DNA of 64,000 nucleotides from Eublepharis macularius (taxonomy: Eukaryota > Chordata > Lepidosauria > Squamata > Eublepharidae), in NCBI RefSeq assembly GCF_028583425.1, contig NC_072798.1, positions 7,566,501-7,630,500 on the forward strand, in the 5' to 3' direction. This document shows, one piece after another, positions 1 through 10,391 of this stretch (positions are counted from its first letter, which is position 1; each line of letters starts with the position of its first letter). Made by a program: the position numbers and the translations under genes. The notes under the pieces were generated by a model. The model saw only the letters and a program-made list of their open reading frames with translations, was not told where the DNA came from and ran no database searches.

Positions 1-23
1 TTCCCTCCTGTCCCATCCCCAAG

Positions 24-136
24 ATGGATGGATGGATGGATGGATGGATGGATGGATGGATGGACGGATGGACGGACGGGCGGGCGGGCGGGCGGGCGGA
101 TGGATGGATGGATGGATGGATGGATGGATGGATGAT
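24..136. repeat. (GGAT)n simple repeat with a GGGC-rich interruption
   Basis: Near-perfect ATGG tetramers, broken at about 63-98 by GGAC and GGGC variants. The open frame through it is only a repeat translation. Confidence 0.95.
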
Positions 137-164
137 AGAGGGACGGACAGATGGATGGACATCA

Positions 165-310
165 GGTGAGGGCTTGAGTCCACCTAGAATTATAACTGAT
201 CTCCAGTCAATAGAGATCAGCTCCCTTGGAGAAAATGGTTGCTTTGAAGGGTGGGCTCTATGGCATTATACTCCACTGAGTTCCCTCCTGTCCCATCCCC
301 AAGATGGACG
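165..310 (+). mobile_element. GTTGCCAAC-type MITE fragment
   Basis: It matches the internal part of a MITE seen about ten times here: acaactgatctccag, then gagatcag, then a tggactctatggcattata block. The 5' end is replaced by the GGAT microsatellite. The last 26 bases (281-306) repeat bases 1-26 of the window. Confidence 0.75.
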
Positions 311-811
311 GACGGACAGACAGATAGAACACATTTTCAGATATTATGTTTGACTGTACAAATGAGAAGAACAGAGCACGATTCTCCTCTTATGCCCAAT
401 TCCTGTTTTGTCTGAAAGAGGCACACATTCCAGACTTGATAATCAGATGCAGAGAGGGTTCTGGTAAACATGTACTGAGGCTGAAAATGTGCACATTGCC
501 CCTTTCTGACAAAATAGCATGTATTGGGCGGATTCTAAGTACTGTGTTCTCCCCATACGCACAGTCCAATGTAACACCTGAAAAGGGCTAGGTAGAGAGA
601 TTACTGTTATCTCAGGTATGTGCATTTCCACACAGCTATAAAGCTGTGTTGTTCCTTGAAATTAAAAAAAGTTAAGCTAAGTAAATCCTGTCTCTTGCAC
701 GTTCTTGTGACCAATGGTGATAAAATATTCAAGCGAATGTGAAAAGACACTTTGCTGTCATTGGATTCTGGATCATGTCCATAGTGGTCCTGGAGTAAAG
801 ATGCAGCCAGG
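311..811. other. No recognisable gene or repeat
   Basis: AT-rich sequence with short chance open frames only. Confidence 0.5.
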
Positions 812-958
812 GCCGTTTCCACACTGCTTACCTTCCCTCAGAATGACCTGGAATATCGCGCAAAAAAACGCAGAAGATCGTGTTTTCTCGCGCGAGATTT
901 GCGCAACGTCACGCAAATCTCATGCGAGAAAACGCGATCTTCCATGTTTTGCCAGGAG
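812..958. mobile_element. GGCCGTTTCCACAC fold-back MITE, truncated
   Basis: It begins with the terminal motif GGCCGTTTCCACAC and contains inverted halves around ctcgcgcgagatttgcgc. Relatives at 50,720-50,995 and 51,032-51,222 show the same arrangement. The right terminus is missing. Confidence 0.75.
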
Positions 959-974
959 TTTACCAACCCAACGT

Positions 975-1072
975 CAACAATGCTACTGCTGACTTCGCTC
1001 CCCAAATTCTGCCCTTCACAGACCCTACCCTCAAATCTCTATGAATTTCCCAAGCTGGAAAAACCCTACTCT
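975..1072 (+). mobile_element. GTTGCCAAC-type MITE, right-end fragment
   Basis: It resembles the right end of the family (ccccaaattctgccct, then caaatctctatgaatttcccaa). The terminus is lost. Confidence 0.5.
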
Positions 1073-2250
1073 GAGAACACATCGTCACTGGTTCTGTTTA
1101 TCCACATTAAAGAATTTTAGCTAGAAGAGCCACAAAGATGAGCAGTTAGAGAAGAAAATCAGGGAGGCAGCAAAATAAGGATAGAAAAGAGCTAAGGAAA
1201 GTAGGGCTAATACATAGGAACGGCTTGGGGAAAGGAAAAGACTGGAGGAAGGCTTAGTTCTCGGGGTGATTGGACTGCCCCACTTTGGACTGCAGGTGGG
1301 GGATCACGTGACTGAATGTTCATCCACATAAAACAATTCCCTTCCTATAGAAAACTAGCCTCCCAGATTGAAGACTTGATTAAAAGTTTTATAAAGAGTA
1401 GTCCTGAGAGGAGAAATGAAGCAAGAGAGAGAAAAACGGGTGAATAGGAGTTGAGATTCCCTGCCCACCATTTCCTTGTGTCTCTAGTACCTAGCCAGTA
1501 TAAATGTGTGAAAAATATACAATGAGCGAGCGTAGAGTTCTCAAGGCAACGTACTACCTTGTGCTTTCTCTGAGCAAAGTCGTCTCGGGTGCTTTCAGTT
1601 CCACGAACACTCACTCATAATGATGAGTGGCAAATTTGTTCTCTCGCGACTCATAAACATGAGCCGCTTTGCTGTATGTTCTGCCAGAAAAGCAGAAAGG
1701 TTGAAATGCAGTGAGTAGCCTCCAAAGGAAATAATTCATCTTCCTCTTAGTCATGCTCTTTAAAAAAAATGAAAGTGGACAAAAACAAATGTCTGTCTTG
1801 GTCCTTCTCATCCTCCAGGTCAGAGATGGGACATGCCGGTTAGCAGAGTGTAGAATGGACGGTTGTGTGGCCTCTTCCGGTCAACCTGATCAGAAATTTT
1901 CATTAATAACTAGTTCAAATAACTTACCTAGGGTGATGTAGGGCCAGTTACTCCTCCTCAGTCTCATGAATCCAGGCAGTGCCTAGATGCATGCATGAGA
2001 TGGATTGGGAATGTTCCTTACTTTGAATTGTGATTTCTGTTTGTGGTAACAGCCCAGAAAAAGGAATACAGAAATGGGATGGAAACACTAATACCCCCGT
2101 TGCAGTTACGCTTCAATTATTGAACATTTCCCTATGAATTCTGCATATAGTAATATTGCATTTCAAATTGTAACTCGAGGGCGAGGCACCGTCACTTTAT
2201 AAGCACTGGTCACTTTCTTGCTGTTACTTATTGATATTTATTGTACATTA
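1073..2250. other. Repeat-poor stretch without recognised feature
   Basis: No coding pattern, tRNA or repeat was recognised. Open frames here are under 90 codons and have no familiar motif. Confidence 0.5.
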
Positions 2251-2251
2251 G

Positions 2252-3050
2252 CATATTTATTTATTTATTTATTCAAATTTGTATTCCGCCCTCCCCGCAA
2301 GCGGGCTCAGGGCGGATAACGACATATTAAAATACAATTAAAATACAGTTAAAAATTCATATTCATTAAAAACAACACGTTTAAAACAAGATGGTGGACA
2401 GCCTTCACATGGAGGGTTTTATACACCCCTTTTTTCCAGGCCAGCCTCAGCCATATGCCTGGCGGAAAAACTCTGTCTTGCAGGCCCGTCGAAAAGATAG
2501 TAAGTCCTGCCGGGCCCTGATTTTAGCAGACAGAGCATTCCACCAGGTGGGAGCCAGGACCGAAAAGGCCCTGGCTCTAGTCGAGGCTAGGCAGGCCTCC
2601 TTGGGGCCAGGGACCACCAACAGCTGTTTATCCCCTGACCGGAGTGTCCTGTGGGGAATATATGGGGAGAGACGGTCCCGTAGATACGCTGGTCCCAGTC
2701 TGCACAGGGCCTTATGGGTCAATACCAGAACCTTGAATCTGATCCGGTACGCCACTGGCAACCAATGCAGCTCGCGTAAGAATGGTGTTATATGTGCCTT
2801 ATTTGGCACTCTCGTAATAACATGCGCTGCTGCATTTTGTACCAGCTGTAATCTCCGGGTCAGGCTCAAAGGCAGCCCTGCGTAGAGCGAGTTACAGTAA
2901 TCTAGCCTAGAGATGACCGTTGCTTGGATCACTGTAGTTAAGTCACAGGTTGACAGGTAAGGGACAAGTTGCCTGGTCTGCCGCAGATGGGAAAAAGGGG
3001 ACCCGACAACCGCTGTGACCTGTGCCTCCATTTTCAGGGAGGCATATTGC
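2252..3050 (-). mobile_element. L2/CR1-group LINE, 5'-truncated, reverse transcriptase C-terminal region and 3' end
   Basis: On the minus strand an open frame (2447 up to about 3050) encodes the C-terminal end of a non-LTR retrotransposon polyprotein. It has SRLDYCNSLYAGLP, RLQLVQNAAAHVI, HITPFLRELHWLPV and RIRFKVLVLTHKAL, all typical of L2/CR1-group elements, and ends in FRQAYG. Downstream is the 3' untranslated end with a GAGCCCGCTTGCGGGGAGGG stem, then an (AAAT)n tail at 2252-2272. The frame continues upstream to 3217, but that part has no LINE similarity, so the truncation point is near 3050. Lack of stops implies a fairly recent insertion. The endonuclease and most of the reverse transcriptase are absent, so it cannot move by itself. 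Confidence 0.88.
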
Positions 3051-3220
3051 ACTTTACTGTTGTACTTTTTCTGATTATTGTAAACTCGTGACCCTTTTTG
3101 CTTAATGATTGATTCATTGTGTGAGCCTCTGAGTTTGTTCTGGCAGTCACTGTATGGATATGAATGTCTGAGACTGAAGACACCATTTAATATCTGTTTA
3201 TTCTTGATTCGTACCATTTA

Positions 3221-3342
3221 GGGCCGAACTACAAGTGACGAATGACACTTGAACGGCAAGTGTATTCCTCCCCGCTCACTTGCCCTCCACTTGCTCTCCA
3301 CTCAATCCACTTGCCGTTCATTTGTCACTTGTAGCTTGGCCC
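3221..3342. mobile_element. GGGCCAAGC palindromic MITE with TTA target duplication
   Basis: A near-perfect inverted repeat: GGGCCGAACTACAAGTGACG at the left and its complement ending GCTTGGCCC at the right. It is flanked by TTA on both sides (3218-3220 and 3343-3345). It encodes nothing. A 3-bp duplication and a GGG...CCC end suggest PIF/Harbinger mobilisation, which is inference. Confidence 0.85.
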
Positions 3343-3419
3343 TTAGTTTCTTTTGCTTAGTTGTTCACGGCGCTTTGTTGCTTTTGTTCTTGGTTTCTTC
3401 CGTGACTTTCTCTTTATGC

Positions 3420-3564
3420 TTTGGTTAACCTCCTGGCGGGGCGTGGAGTTCTCGTTGAATGACAACAGATCTTCAGACAACAGAGATCGGTTCCCCTGGA
3501 GGAAACTGCCGCTTCAGAGAGTAGACTCTATCATATATCACAGAGTCTAGGAGAAATTGAAGTC
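3420..3564 (+). mobile_element. GTTGCCAAC-type MITE, left part (split by hAT-c)
   Basis: It has the family block aacctcctggcggggcgtgg, then cagatcttcagac and tagactctatcata. It continues at 4,255 after the insertion at 3,573-4,246. Confidence 0.7.
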
Positions 3565-3572
3565 CTCCCAAG

Positions 3573-4246
3573 CAGCGCTGGATCTAGGCGCACAGGCACC
3601 CGGAGCAAACTTTGCCCGGGTGCTCCACGCGCGCGCTGTGCGCACGCGCGCTCCCAGTGCTGCATGATGACGTCACTTTTGTGACGTCATCATGCAGGGG
3701 CGGGAGGCATGCCCGCCTGCGCAGCAAGCCGGCCGCTCCAGCGCCTGGTGAGCCGTGGAACTGGCAGAGGCACGGGCATGCGCTGGGGCGGCTGGCTGGC
3801 TTGCCACGCGCACAGGACCTCCCAGCCTTGCACTCAGCCACCCGCGCGGCAAGCGAGCTGCCCCAGTGCATGCCCTCGCTGCCACCAGTTCCACGGCTCA
3901 CCAGGTGCTGGGGTGGCTGGCTTGCCGCGCGGCCGGCTGAGCGCAGGGCTAGAAGGCCCTCTGCGCGGCTCGTGTGCCCCACTGCCCTGTGCTGCCCATG
4001 CAGCAAGCCGGCCGCCCCAGTGCACGGTGAGCCGCAGAGCTGGCTGCAGTGAGGGCATGCGCTGGGGCAGCTGGCTTGCCGCGCTGGTGGCTGAGCACAG
4101 GGCTGGGAGGTCCTGCACACGCGGCAAGCCAGCCGCCCCATCGGCGGGGCTGTTGAGGGTCTCCCAACCCTGCGCTTAGCCTCCCACCCTCTCTTTGGCA
4201 GCGTCGGGGGCAGGCTACCCCCCCTGCCCCCCTCGATCCGGCCCTG
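3573..4246. mobile_element. hAT-like nonautonomous element, GC-rich, with 8-bp target duplication (hAT-c)
   Basis: The ends are CAGCGCTGGATC and the complement of CAGGGCCGGATC. The flanks are CTCCCAAG (3565-3572) and TTCCCAAG (4247-4254), an 8-bp duplication with one mismatch, as hAT transposases make. The interior is strongly GC-rich and is a series of direct and inverted copies of one unit (ctggggcggctggctt and its complement). There is also a perfect ATGATGACGTCAC/GTGACGTCATCAT hairpin at 3664-3694. Several long overlapping open frames on both strands come from this composition and are not genes. Confidence 0.85.
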
Positions 4247-4254
4247 TTCCCAAG

Positions 4255-4312
4255 GTATTGACCCCAAATCTCTTGGAACTTCCCAAACTAGAGTTATCAA
4301 CCCTAATATGGC
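4255..4312 (+). mobile_element. GTTGCCAAC-type MITE, right part
   Basis: It resumes the MITE interrupted at 3,564 (ccccaaatctcttggaactt, then gagttatcaaccct). This shows hAT-c inserted later. Confidence 0.65.
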
Positions 4313-4854
4313 AGCCACGGTTCCAGAATCCTACACTGCTTGCTCAATCATACCACAGCTCCCTGCAGAGACAATGCAGAGACCTGACCTAAATCCCCCA
4401 TAATTTCCCCTGGTTTACCCCACCTGTCTTTAATGATACAGAGTGTCTAGCACTGAGGGGGGGAGGGGCAGGCAGAGATCTCACAACCTCCCAAGGGCAG
4501 ACTCATCACTAAGTTAAAAGGCAAACACTTTCAACATTTCACTCCTCGCATTGCTGTGTGCCATGCCTCCCCATCGCCGTAATTTATGCTCACCTCTTCC
4601 GCACATGCGAGAGGATTTTTGTGTCTCTAAACAGCGTTCCGCCTCGTACCAGCTCCCATGTGATAAGGGGAGGTTCAGCCAGGGTCAGAGTCAGCTTGCT
4701 GGCACATAGGTAAACTGCTCCTCCTCTACCTCTCATTCACATTCTTTCCCAGTCCTTCAGGTTATGGGGGGGGGGGGGGGACGGGAATCACAGCCTCAGG
4801 AAATGTGCCTGTTTGTTTCCGAACTTTCTGTACTGTGGCCACATCCCTAAATGT
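4313..4854. other. No recognised feature, poly-G tract
   Basis: It contains a 14-base G run near 4,767-4,780 and otherwise nothing I recognise. Confidence 0.5.
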
Positions 4855-5056
4855 AGAATTTGAGTCCAGCGGCACCTTAGAGACCAACAAGATTTTCAGG
4901 GTGTAAGCTGTCGAGAGAGTTAAAGCTCCCTTTTTCAGGATAGAGAGTTTTGAACCTTGAAAGCTTACACGCTGGAAATCTTTTTGGTCTCTAAGGCACC
5001 GCTGGACTCAAATCCTGCTGTTCTACTGCAGGCCAACACGGCTACCTACCCGAAAC
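4855..5056. mobile_element. Family B inverted-dimer element (Penelope-like remnant)
   Basis: The left half (ttgagtccagcggcacctta) and right half (complement, caccgctggactcaaat) flank a core with cttgaaagcttacac. The right end is the usual ctgttctactgcaggccaac and acacggctac. The same plan appears at 26,555-26,736 and 43,900-44,075. It is degenerate and has no clear target duplication. Confidence 0.75.
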
Positions 5057-5595
5057 TCTCTCTAAACGTCCAACCCCAATCTCATAACCCAAGTTTTGCA
5101 CTGTTAACAAATGGTTTTGAAAACATTTCCCAGTAGGAGAGCCTGGTAAGGATTCTGGAAGTGCCTTTAGCCATTTGGGGGTAGCTGCTGTAGGAGTATC
5201 CCGGTGGAATTTGTGCTCACGTGGAGTGTGTCACCATTCACTGATATCGCTCCTTACTGTCTCGTGTATGAGATAATATGAAGCACAAATGTACAACAGC
5301 GTCGCTCTGGGACTGCTTACTGGTTAAAGCAGCAAGAAAAAAAAAGAATCCACGTTTGCAAATCAAAACAGGTATACAACTGAAAAGGTCATTTCCTTTG
5401 CTTTTGAAGCTGTGCACGTATATCCATAATATTTCTTGGAACACATAGGGAAGGGTTTTCATGAGGAAAACTGTCCAGAAGGTCTTTGGTCAGTCCCCGC
5501 AGTAAGCAAGATGCTGGGTTATGTTCATTTTGTTTTCCTTTTTCTAAAATCTCTGCAAATTGTGCATGATTTTGTTACCGTGCAATCTAAAACTA
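5057..5595. other. No recognised feature
   Basis: Ordinary-looking noncoding sequence without a repeat that I can name. Confidence 0.5.
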
Positions 5596-5690
5596 CGGGG
5601 TGTAGTGGTTAGAGCGCAGCCCGGATGAACCCCATTTCCATGCTAATTTCAATGCAGGCCTAAAGTTCATTGGGTGATCCTGGGCCATTC
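5596..5690 (+). mobile_element. tRNA-derived SINE head
   Basis: It contains the polymerase III A-box-like segment ggtgtagtggttagagcgc, followed by a degenerate body. It is cut off by the element at 5,692. Confidence 0.5.
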
Positions 5691-5691
5691 C

Positions 5692-6180
5692 TAGGGTTGC
5701 CAGATCACTTTACCCTCCAGGTGTGTGTGTGGGGGGGGAACCCAGCACTTACCTGTACCTTCTTCTCACGCATGTGCTTCCAGCCTGGCACAATATCACT
5801 TCCGGGACTGACATCATCATGCAGGCCCTGGAAGTGCTCCTGGGTTTGTGCCAGGCCAATTTGGGCCCCCAAATGGACCGAATCGGCCTGGTGTGAAGCC
5901 TGGGAGCACTCCTGGAGACTGCATGATGATGTCACTCTTGGGAATGACATCTCACCGAGCTGGGAATGCACCCAGGGGTCCCAGCACTTACCTGTACCTT
6001 CTTCTCACACATGTGCTTCCGGCCCTCTTGGGAGTGACATCACGCTGCGCTGGGAATGTGCCCCAGGAGGCCCGTTCCCATACCTTTCCTCCTTCCAACC
6101 AGGTGAATGGTAGCAGGGAGATAGGAGGCTGGGAGTGGGGGATCACCTGCCCCCACCAGGGGAACCACACAAATTGAAGG
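5692..6180. mobile_element. AGGGTTGCCAGAT element with internal duplication
   Basis: It starts with AGGGTTGCCAGATCAC. The interior contains ATGATG/CATCAT and TGACATCATCATGCAG elements and two direct copies of cagcacttacctgtacc (5744 and 5982). A related element lies at 7,606-7,977. It is probably nonautonomous DNA-transposon material. Confidence 0.55.
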
Positions 6181-6664
6181 GGCTCCCCAGAACTGAGTCA
6201 CTAATAGTAAGATCTAAATCTTCCATGGGAAAACAATTTTAACAATGTACTATATTTATTATTTTAAAGAGCACAGTGCTCACAGTGAAGGATTACTCCT
6301 ATTTCATAAATATTACTATAAATATAATAAATACAATAAATGTCTGTACAAAACACATTTCTCCTATGTCTCCCGATCACAATCAATCCATTCAGAAGCA
6401 TCTGTGTAAGTTCGGCTAATTTCTCAAGAGTCTATGAAGTTCTGGGCTCGTCCTTGATGATCCGGTGGTGCGTCCAATCAAAGAATTTCAATAACTTCCA
6501 TCAAATAACAAGGTAAGCAAATATTACTATAATGAAAGATCTTTTCTTCACCACTCTCTTCTGTATACTTTTTTCTACCAGAAAGCATCTCTAGAACGAT
6601 CAGCCAGAGCAACCAGCCGAGAATCAACAACTGTGTCTCAATGGACTACGCCCACGTGGGCGCA
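6181..6664. other. AT-rich stretch without recognised feature
   Basis: A-T-rich sequence, with several ataaatata-like runs near 6,300-6,345. Confidence 0.5.
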
Positions 6665-6735
6665 CCGTGGCCCAGTGGCAGAGCATCTGTTCCAGGAGAA
6701 GGAATTGTGGGTTACCAGCCTGGCACTCAAGTGGT
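6665..6735 (+). mobile_element. tRNA-derived SINE fragment
   Basis: The A-box-like ccgtggcccagtggcagagc resembles the head of the glutamate-like SINE found elsewhere here as gtggctcagtggtagagc. Confidence 0.4.
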
Positions 6736-6749
6736 TTCAGTCTTTTCTA

Positions 6750-7192
6750 TGAGTCTATTTACCATGAGACATCTAACATGTGAAGAACATGTATCAGGAG
6801 ATGTAATGGTAGCTGGGAAGGGCAGTTTAAAAAGACAGAGCTCGTGTCAGGGCAAAGTCTTTGTTATGCACTGGAGCTGTGTGATGGGGCTGTGAAATGC
6901 CAGAAGGGAAACTTCAGCCCATTATAACCTCTCCAGGTCCAAGCCCAGCTCTGGAAGGCAGCTCCAGCCCATTTCCATTCCTCGCTGCCCTCTGGGTGTG
7001 ATCCCGCACAGTTTTAGACTGGAGAGGTGAAATGGACAGGACCTTCCCGGCAGCAAAGATGAAATTGACAAACCCTCTGAGGAGCGATCTCCGCCAGCAC
7101 TGACTTTTTAAACTACCCTTCCCAGCTAACATTGCATCTCCCTACACTTGACAAACACACGCTAAGGTGTCTCGTGTAGAAAGACTGTCTAG
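6750..7192. mobile_element. GAGTCTCTCTACACGAGAC long-TIR MITE
   Basis: The left end is gagtctatttaccatgagac and the right end ggtgtctcgtgtagaaagac. Long inverted arms include agctgggaagggcagtttaa at the left and its complement (actacccttcccagct) at the right. Six more copies or fragments occur in the window, but no transposase does. Confidence 0.8.
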
Positions 7193-7242
7193 TAGGATGC
7201 AAAAATGCACTAGAGGTGTGGAGTATGTGGATTATGCTGTTG

Positions 7243-7464
7243 GTAGGGTTGCCAGCCCCGCAGTGGGGCCTGAAGATCTCCCAGAAAATACAAACAATCT
7301 CCAGACTATAGGGACCAGTTCCCATGGAGACTACGGCAGCTTCAGAAGGGTGAAAGCTGTGGCATAGCATCATGGCTAAGCTGCCTCTCCTCCTCAAATT
7401 TCACCCTCTCCATGCACCTCCCCCAAATCTCCAGGAATTTCGCAACACAGAGTTGGCAACCCTA
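7243..7464 (+). mobile_element. GTTGCCAAC-type MITE, full length
   Basis: TIRs are TAGGGTTGCCAG and GTTGGCAACCCTA. The body has ggggcctgaagatctccc, the tctccagactatagggacca block and the aatttcgcaacacagagttg end. At about 220 bp it is one of the most complete copies here. Confidence 0.85.
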
Positions 7465-7605
7465 GTTGCCAAGCTCCATAAATTGTGATGCATCACAAGG
7501 CAATTTGGGAAGCCCCATTGGGAATGTGTTCTGTTTGAAAAGACGCCCAGGGAACAAGGAGGAATGGAGAGAACACTGGAGAAAGATAGCGGTATCAGAA
7601 TAAAG

Positions 7606-7977
7606 TAGGTTTGCCATTCCCTTGTGCAGGGTGGGGGATCCCCTGCTCCTACCTCCCACCCCCCACCCTCACTTACTGGGCCAGCAGGGGGTACCCCAGG
7701 TCATCCCCCTGGTGGCACAGCACACACCCGAGCAGTGCCGCACGCTCCCATACCCCGCAGAGAGCCCGTTTCAGGCCAAATCGGGCCCCATCGGGGGGTG
7801 ATTCAGCCCTTTGGTGAGTGTGGAAGCGCTCTCGGGCCACCCTTTGACCTGCGAGATGATGTCACTTCCCGGAAGTGACGTCATCACACCATCACAAGAA
7901 GGAGAAGAGGAGAAGGAGGGGGAGGTAAGAGCCAGTATCGCAATCTCCTACCAGAGTGAAGGGACCTGGCAACTGTA
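7606..7977. mobile_element. AGGGTTGCCAGAT-related element, C-rich
   Basis: A C-rich interior with tgatgtcacttcccggaagt and gacgtcatcac palindromes, ending gggacctggcaactg. It is related to 5,692-6,180. Its open frames are compositional. Confidence 0.5.
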
Positions 7978-8094
7978 GAAAAAAGTACCTGGGGAGGAAC
8001 GTGCTTCATTCATATTGCATGTGTTTTGGCTTCCTTTCAGTAAGGAAAGGGGTTGAGCCAGAGGCTTGAAAAAGTGGAGTTCAAAGGAGGTGGC

Positions 8095-8535
8095 AAAAGA
8101 GCCATTCTGCGGATACGCAGCTCCTGGTGGTCCCCGACCCTCGGGACATTCATCCGGACTCGACCAGGGCTCTGGCCCGGTGGAACACACTCCCAATTGA
8201 GACACAAGCCCCGCAGTACCTGCTACAGATCTGCAGGGCTTGCAAAATGGAGATGCTCCACTGGGCCTTTGGTTGAGAGCCAGCGAATGGTCCCCTTCCT
8301 GTTTGCCACATCCCATGTTCTGTTGGTGGCCACACCGGGCTGTGCCGCAGATATGTACAGCGTTTTTTAGATATTTATTATATCCTGAGCTGATCATGGC
8401 ACCAGTTGTTTGTATTGTTTTCATAATTTTTTAGACATGTATATGGTTTTAATTGTTTAATATATATTGTTAGCCACCCTGAGCCCATTCATGGGGAGGG
8501 TGGGGTATAAATTGGATAAAATAAAAATAAAACAA
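8095..8535 (+). mobile_element. L2-like LINE 3' end with C-terminal coding remnant
   Basis: In the frame starting at 8121 the translation includes VVPDPRDIHPDSTRALARW, NTLPIETQAPQYLLQICRAC and KMEMLHWAFG, then a stop. That is the C-terminal end of an L2-group polyprotein. The 3' untranslated end follows: gttagccaccctgagccc, a gggagggtggggtataaat hairpin side, and an (AAAAT)n tail. It is 5' truncated. Confidence 0.8.
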
Positions 8536-9839
8536 ATGGACGGAGCTGTTTGAAGGAGCAGGAGACATTCAGACAGCAGAGGGTGGAGGAGCTGAAGGAA
8601 TGAAGATCTCAGGCAGGGATGTACTGGGATAGGATGGTGATACTGTTGGAAGAGGAGGATTTAACGCTGTCCCTTTCCTCAGGTTTCAGAGGGGGACAAA
8701 CCAAAGAGTTAGAAAGATAGAGAGGTCAGGGCACACTGTTTGTTGTTTACTGTTTACTGCCCTGACTGTCCTTCGATACGTAGATTGCTGTTCTCAGGAT
8801 TTCCTCCTCCTGACTTCCCCTCTCTCCTTCTCCTCCCTCCATCTTGGCAGCATGGATACAGGCCTAGCCCTAGCATCCATGTCCATCCTTACACTAGACA
8901 GGTATTTAGGATCTGTATCTCCTCCTTTCCCTTAAGTTCCTACAATAAAGAATTCTCATTTCTTTTCCAAATATAAACTAAGTGTATGATTTATTATTTT
9001 CTGCCCTGCACACACACCAGCCAGCAGAACCAGCTCACAACCACCTATAATCACACCGTCTTTGCCAAAAGATAGACTCTGGTAACGGCCCAAACATGGA
9101 ATTCTTTAGTTAGGTTTCTGGGGCCTACATGATGATTTATTTATCAGAGACAATGGGAAAGGTTGTACAGTCCTTTGACAGAAAAGGAGTTTATGTTGGA
9201 TCCAGGAGCCCGAGTAGAATTGGAAGATGTCACATGGAGAAAAAAGGGAGATGATTGATTTGGGCCGAATGGTACATCTTTCTTGGCATCTTGCTAGGGA
9301 GTGGCCTGGGCTTCCTGGTGTGCAGCCCACACACATTCCTTTCACTGAGCGGAAATTGCATTGCTGTCAAGTCCAAGACTCGCTGGCCACCTCCTTTGCA
9401 TCACAGCCACTGTATTTAATTAGCTGGCACGCATCTGGATCCTTGGTGCCGAGATGGCACGGAAGCTTCAATGGCCCACAAGCAAGTCTTCCAGCCAAGA
9501 GTAAGTGCCAATAAACAGAAGCCAGCCAGGTAGCCTTTCGTGCCACCAGCTTCTCCGGATCAGTAACAGTCATGTACAGGATTTCTTGCCTGGAGCACAC
9601 CCTTGGCAGGGCACAAATGTTGGCAGCAACCATCCTGAAATGTATTCACGGTTATGAATGAAAGAGACCATAAACATAACTGATATCCAACCTTGGAGGC
9701 AAGTAGGCAGGAGGGTATTTTGGCCCCGGTTGGCATCCAGAGGACCAGGTGCCCTGGCATGCCTGCCCACACACACCTTTCAACGTAGCAACCACACAAG
9801 CCACAAAAGATCACTCTGGACTTTAACACTTCTGCCTGA
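8536..9839. other. Repeat-poor, unassigned sequence
   Basis: Short open frames of 60-95 codons on both strands have no recognisable domain. I see no repeats. Confidence 0.5.
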
Positions 9840-10070
9840 CTGAAATCGTTAAAATCTCTTTGTTTAAGAATTGTCGGCCAAATCTCCCGCTGTTATCTTT
9901 CTCTTCCTCTCCCCGCCTCCTGAGGGTTGTTTGCATGAAGATAGGGCCTGTGCTATTCTTTTGATTTATTGGTGCTCAAGGAATTAATTTTGTAAAATTA
10001 AGTCATGTTGTTAGGATGGAATGATCACATGTTTTCAAAATAGTAAAAGAAAAGAAGACCTTGCTTGGAG
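9840..10070. other. Candidate conserved noncoding element
   Basis: Repeat-free sequence rich in homeodomain-like cores (taattttgtaaaattaagtc, ttgatttattgg). This type of composition is common in vertebrate regulatory elements. Without an alignment it is only a candidate. Confidence 0.25.
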
Positions 10071-10199
10071 GCTTAGTGTGGGCAAGCGGCCAGGCAGAAT
10101 GGCACCATTATAGCTTTTCACTGACCCTTTGCCTGCAACTTAACACAGTAAAGCATGCTTACTCATTATATGAAACCTCCTGATACCAAATTAGACCTT

Positions 10200-10345
10200 T
10201 GGTTCATAAAGCTGAGCATAGTCTCCTTTGATTGGCAGTAGGCCTCAAGTAGAGTCTTGCCTGAGTCCTTGCTACCTGGGAACGAACTTCAGAATTTCTG
10301 TATGCAAGGCATGTGCACATCCACTGAGTCACAGCTCCTCCCTGC
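10200..10345 (-). mobile_element. tRNA-derived SINE (GTGGCTCAGTGGTAGAGC type), minus strand
   Basis: The complement reads ggagctgtgactcagtggat, then cttgcatacagaaattctga, followed by the typical body. It is a degenerate copy. Confidence 0.6.
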
Positions 10346-10377
10346 ATGCTGCTGAGGGACGTGGGGGGAATCAGATA

Positions 10378-10391
10378 CGCCATTTAAAATC
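10378..10391. repeat. Target-site duplication of the L1 insertion, copy 1
   Basis: CGCCATTTAAAATC, identical to 11,942-11,955. Confidence 0.95.

Noticed and set aside
2391..2885. 164-codon plus-strand frame
   Set aside because: Antisense shadow of the L2-like LINE coding region.
3584..4318. 244-codon minus-strand frame and several overlapping frames on both strands
   Set aside because: All lie inside the GC-rich hAT-c element. The protein text is Ala/Pro/Arg/Gly-rich and repeats with the DNA unit.
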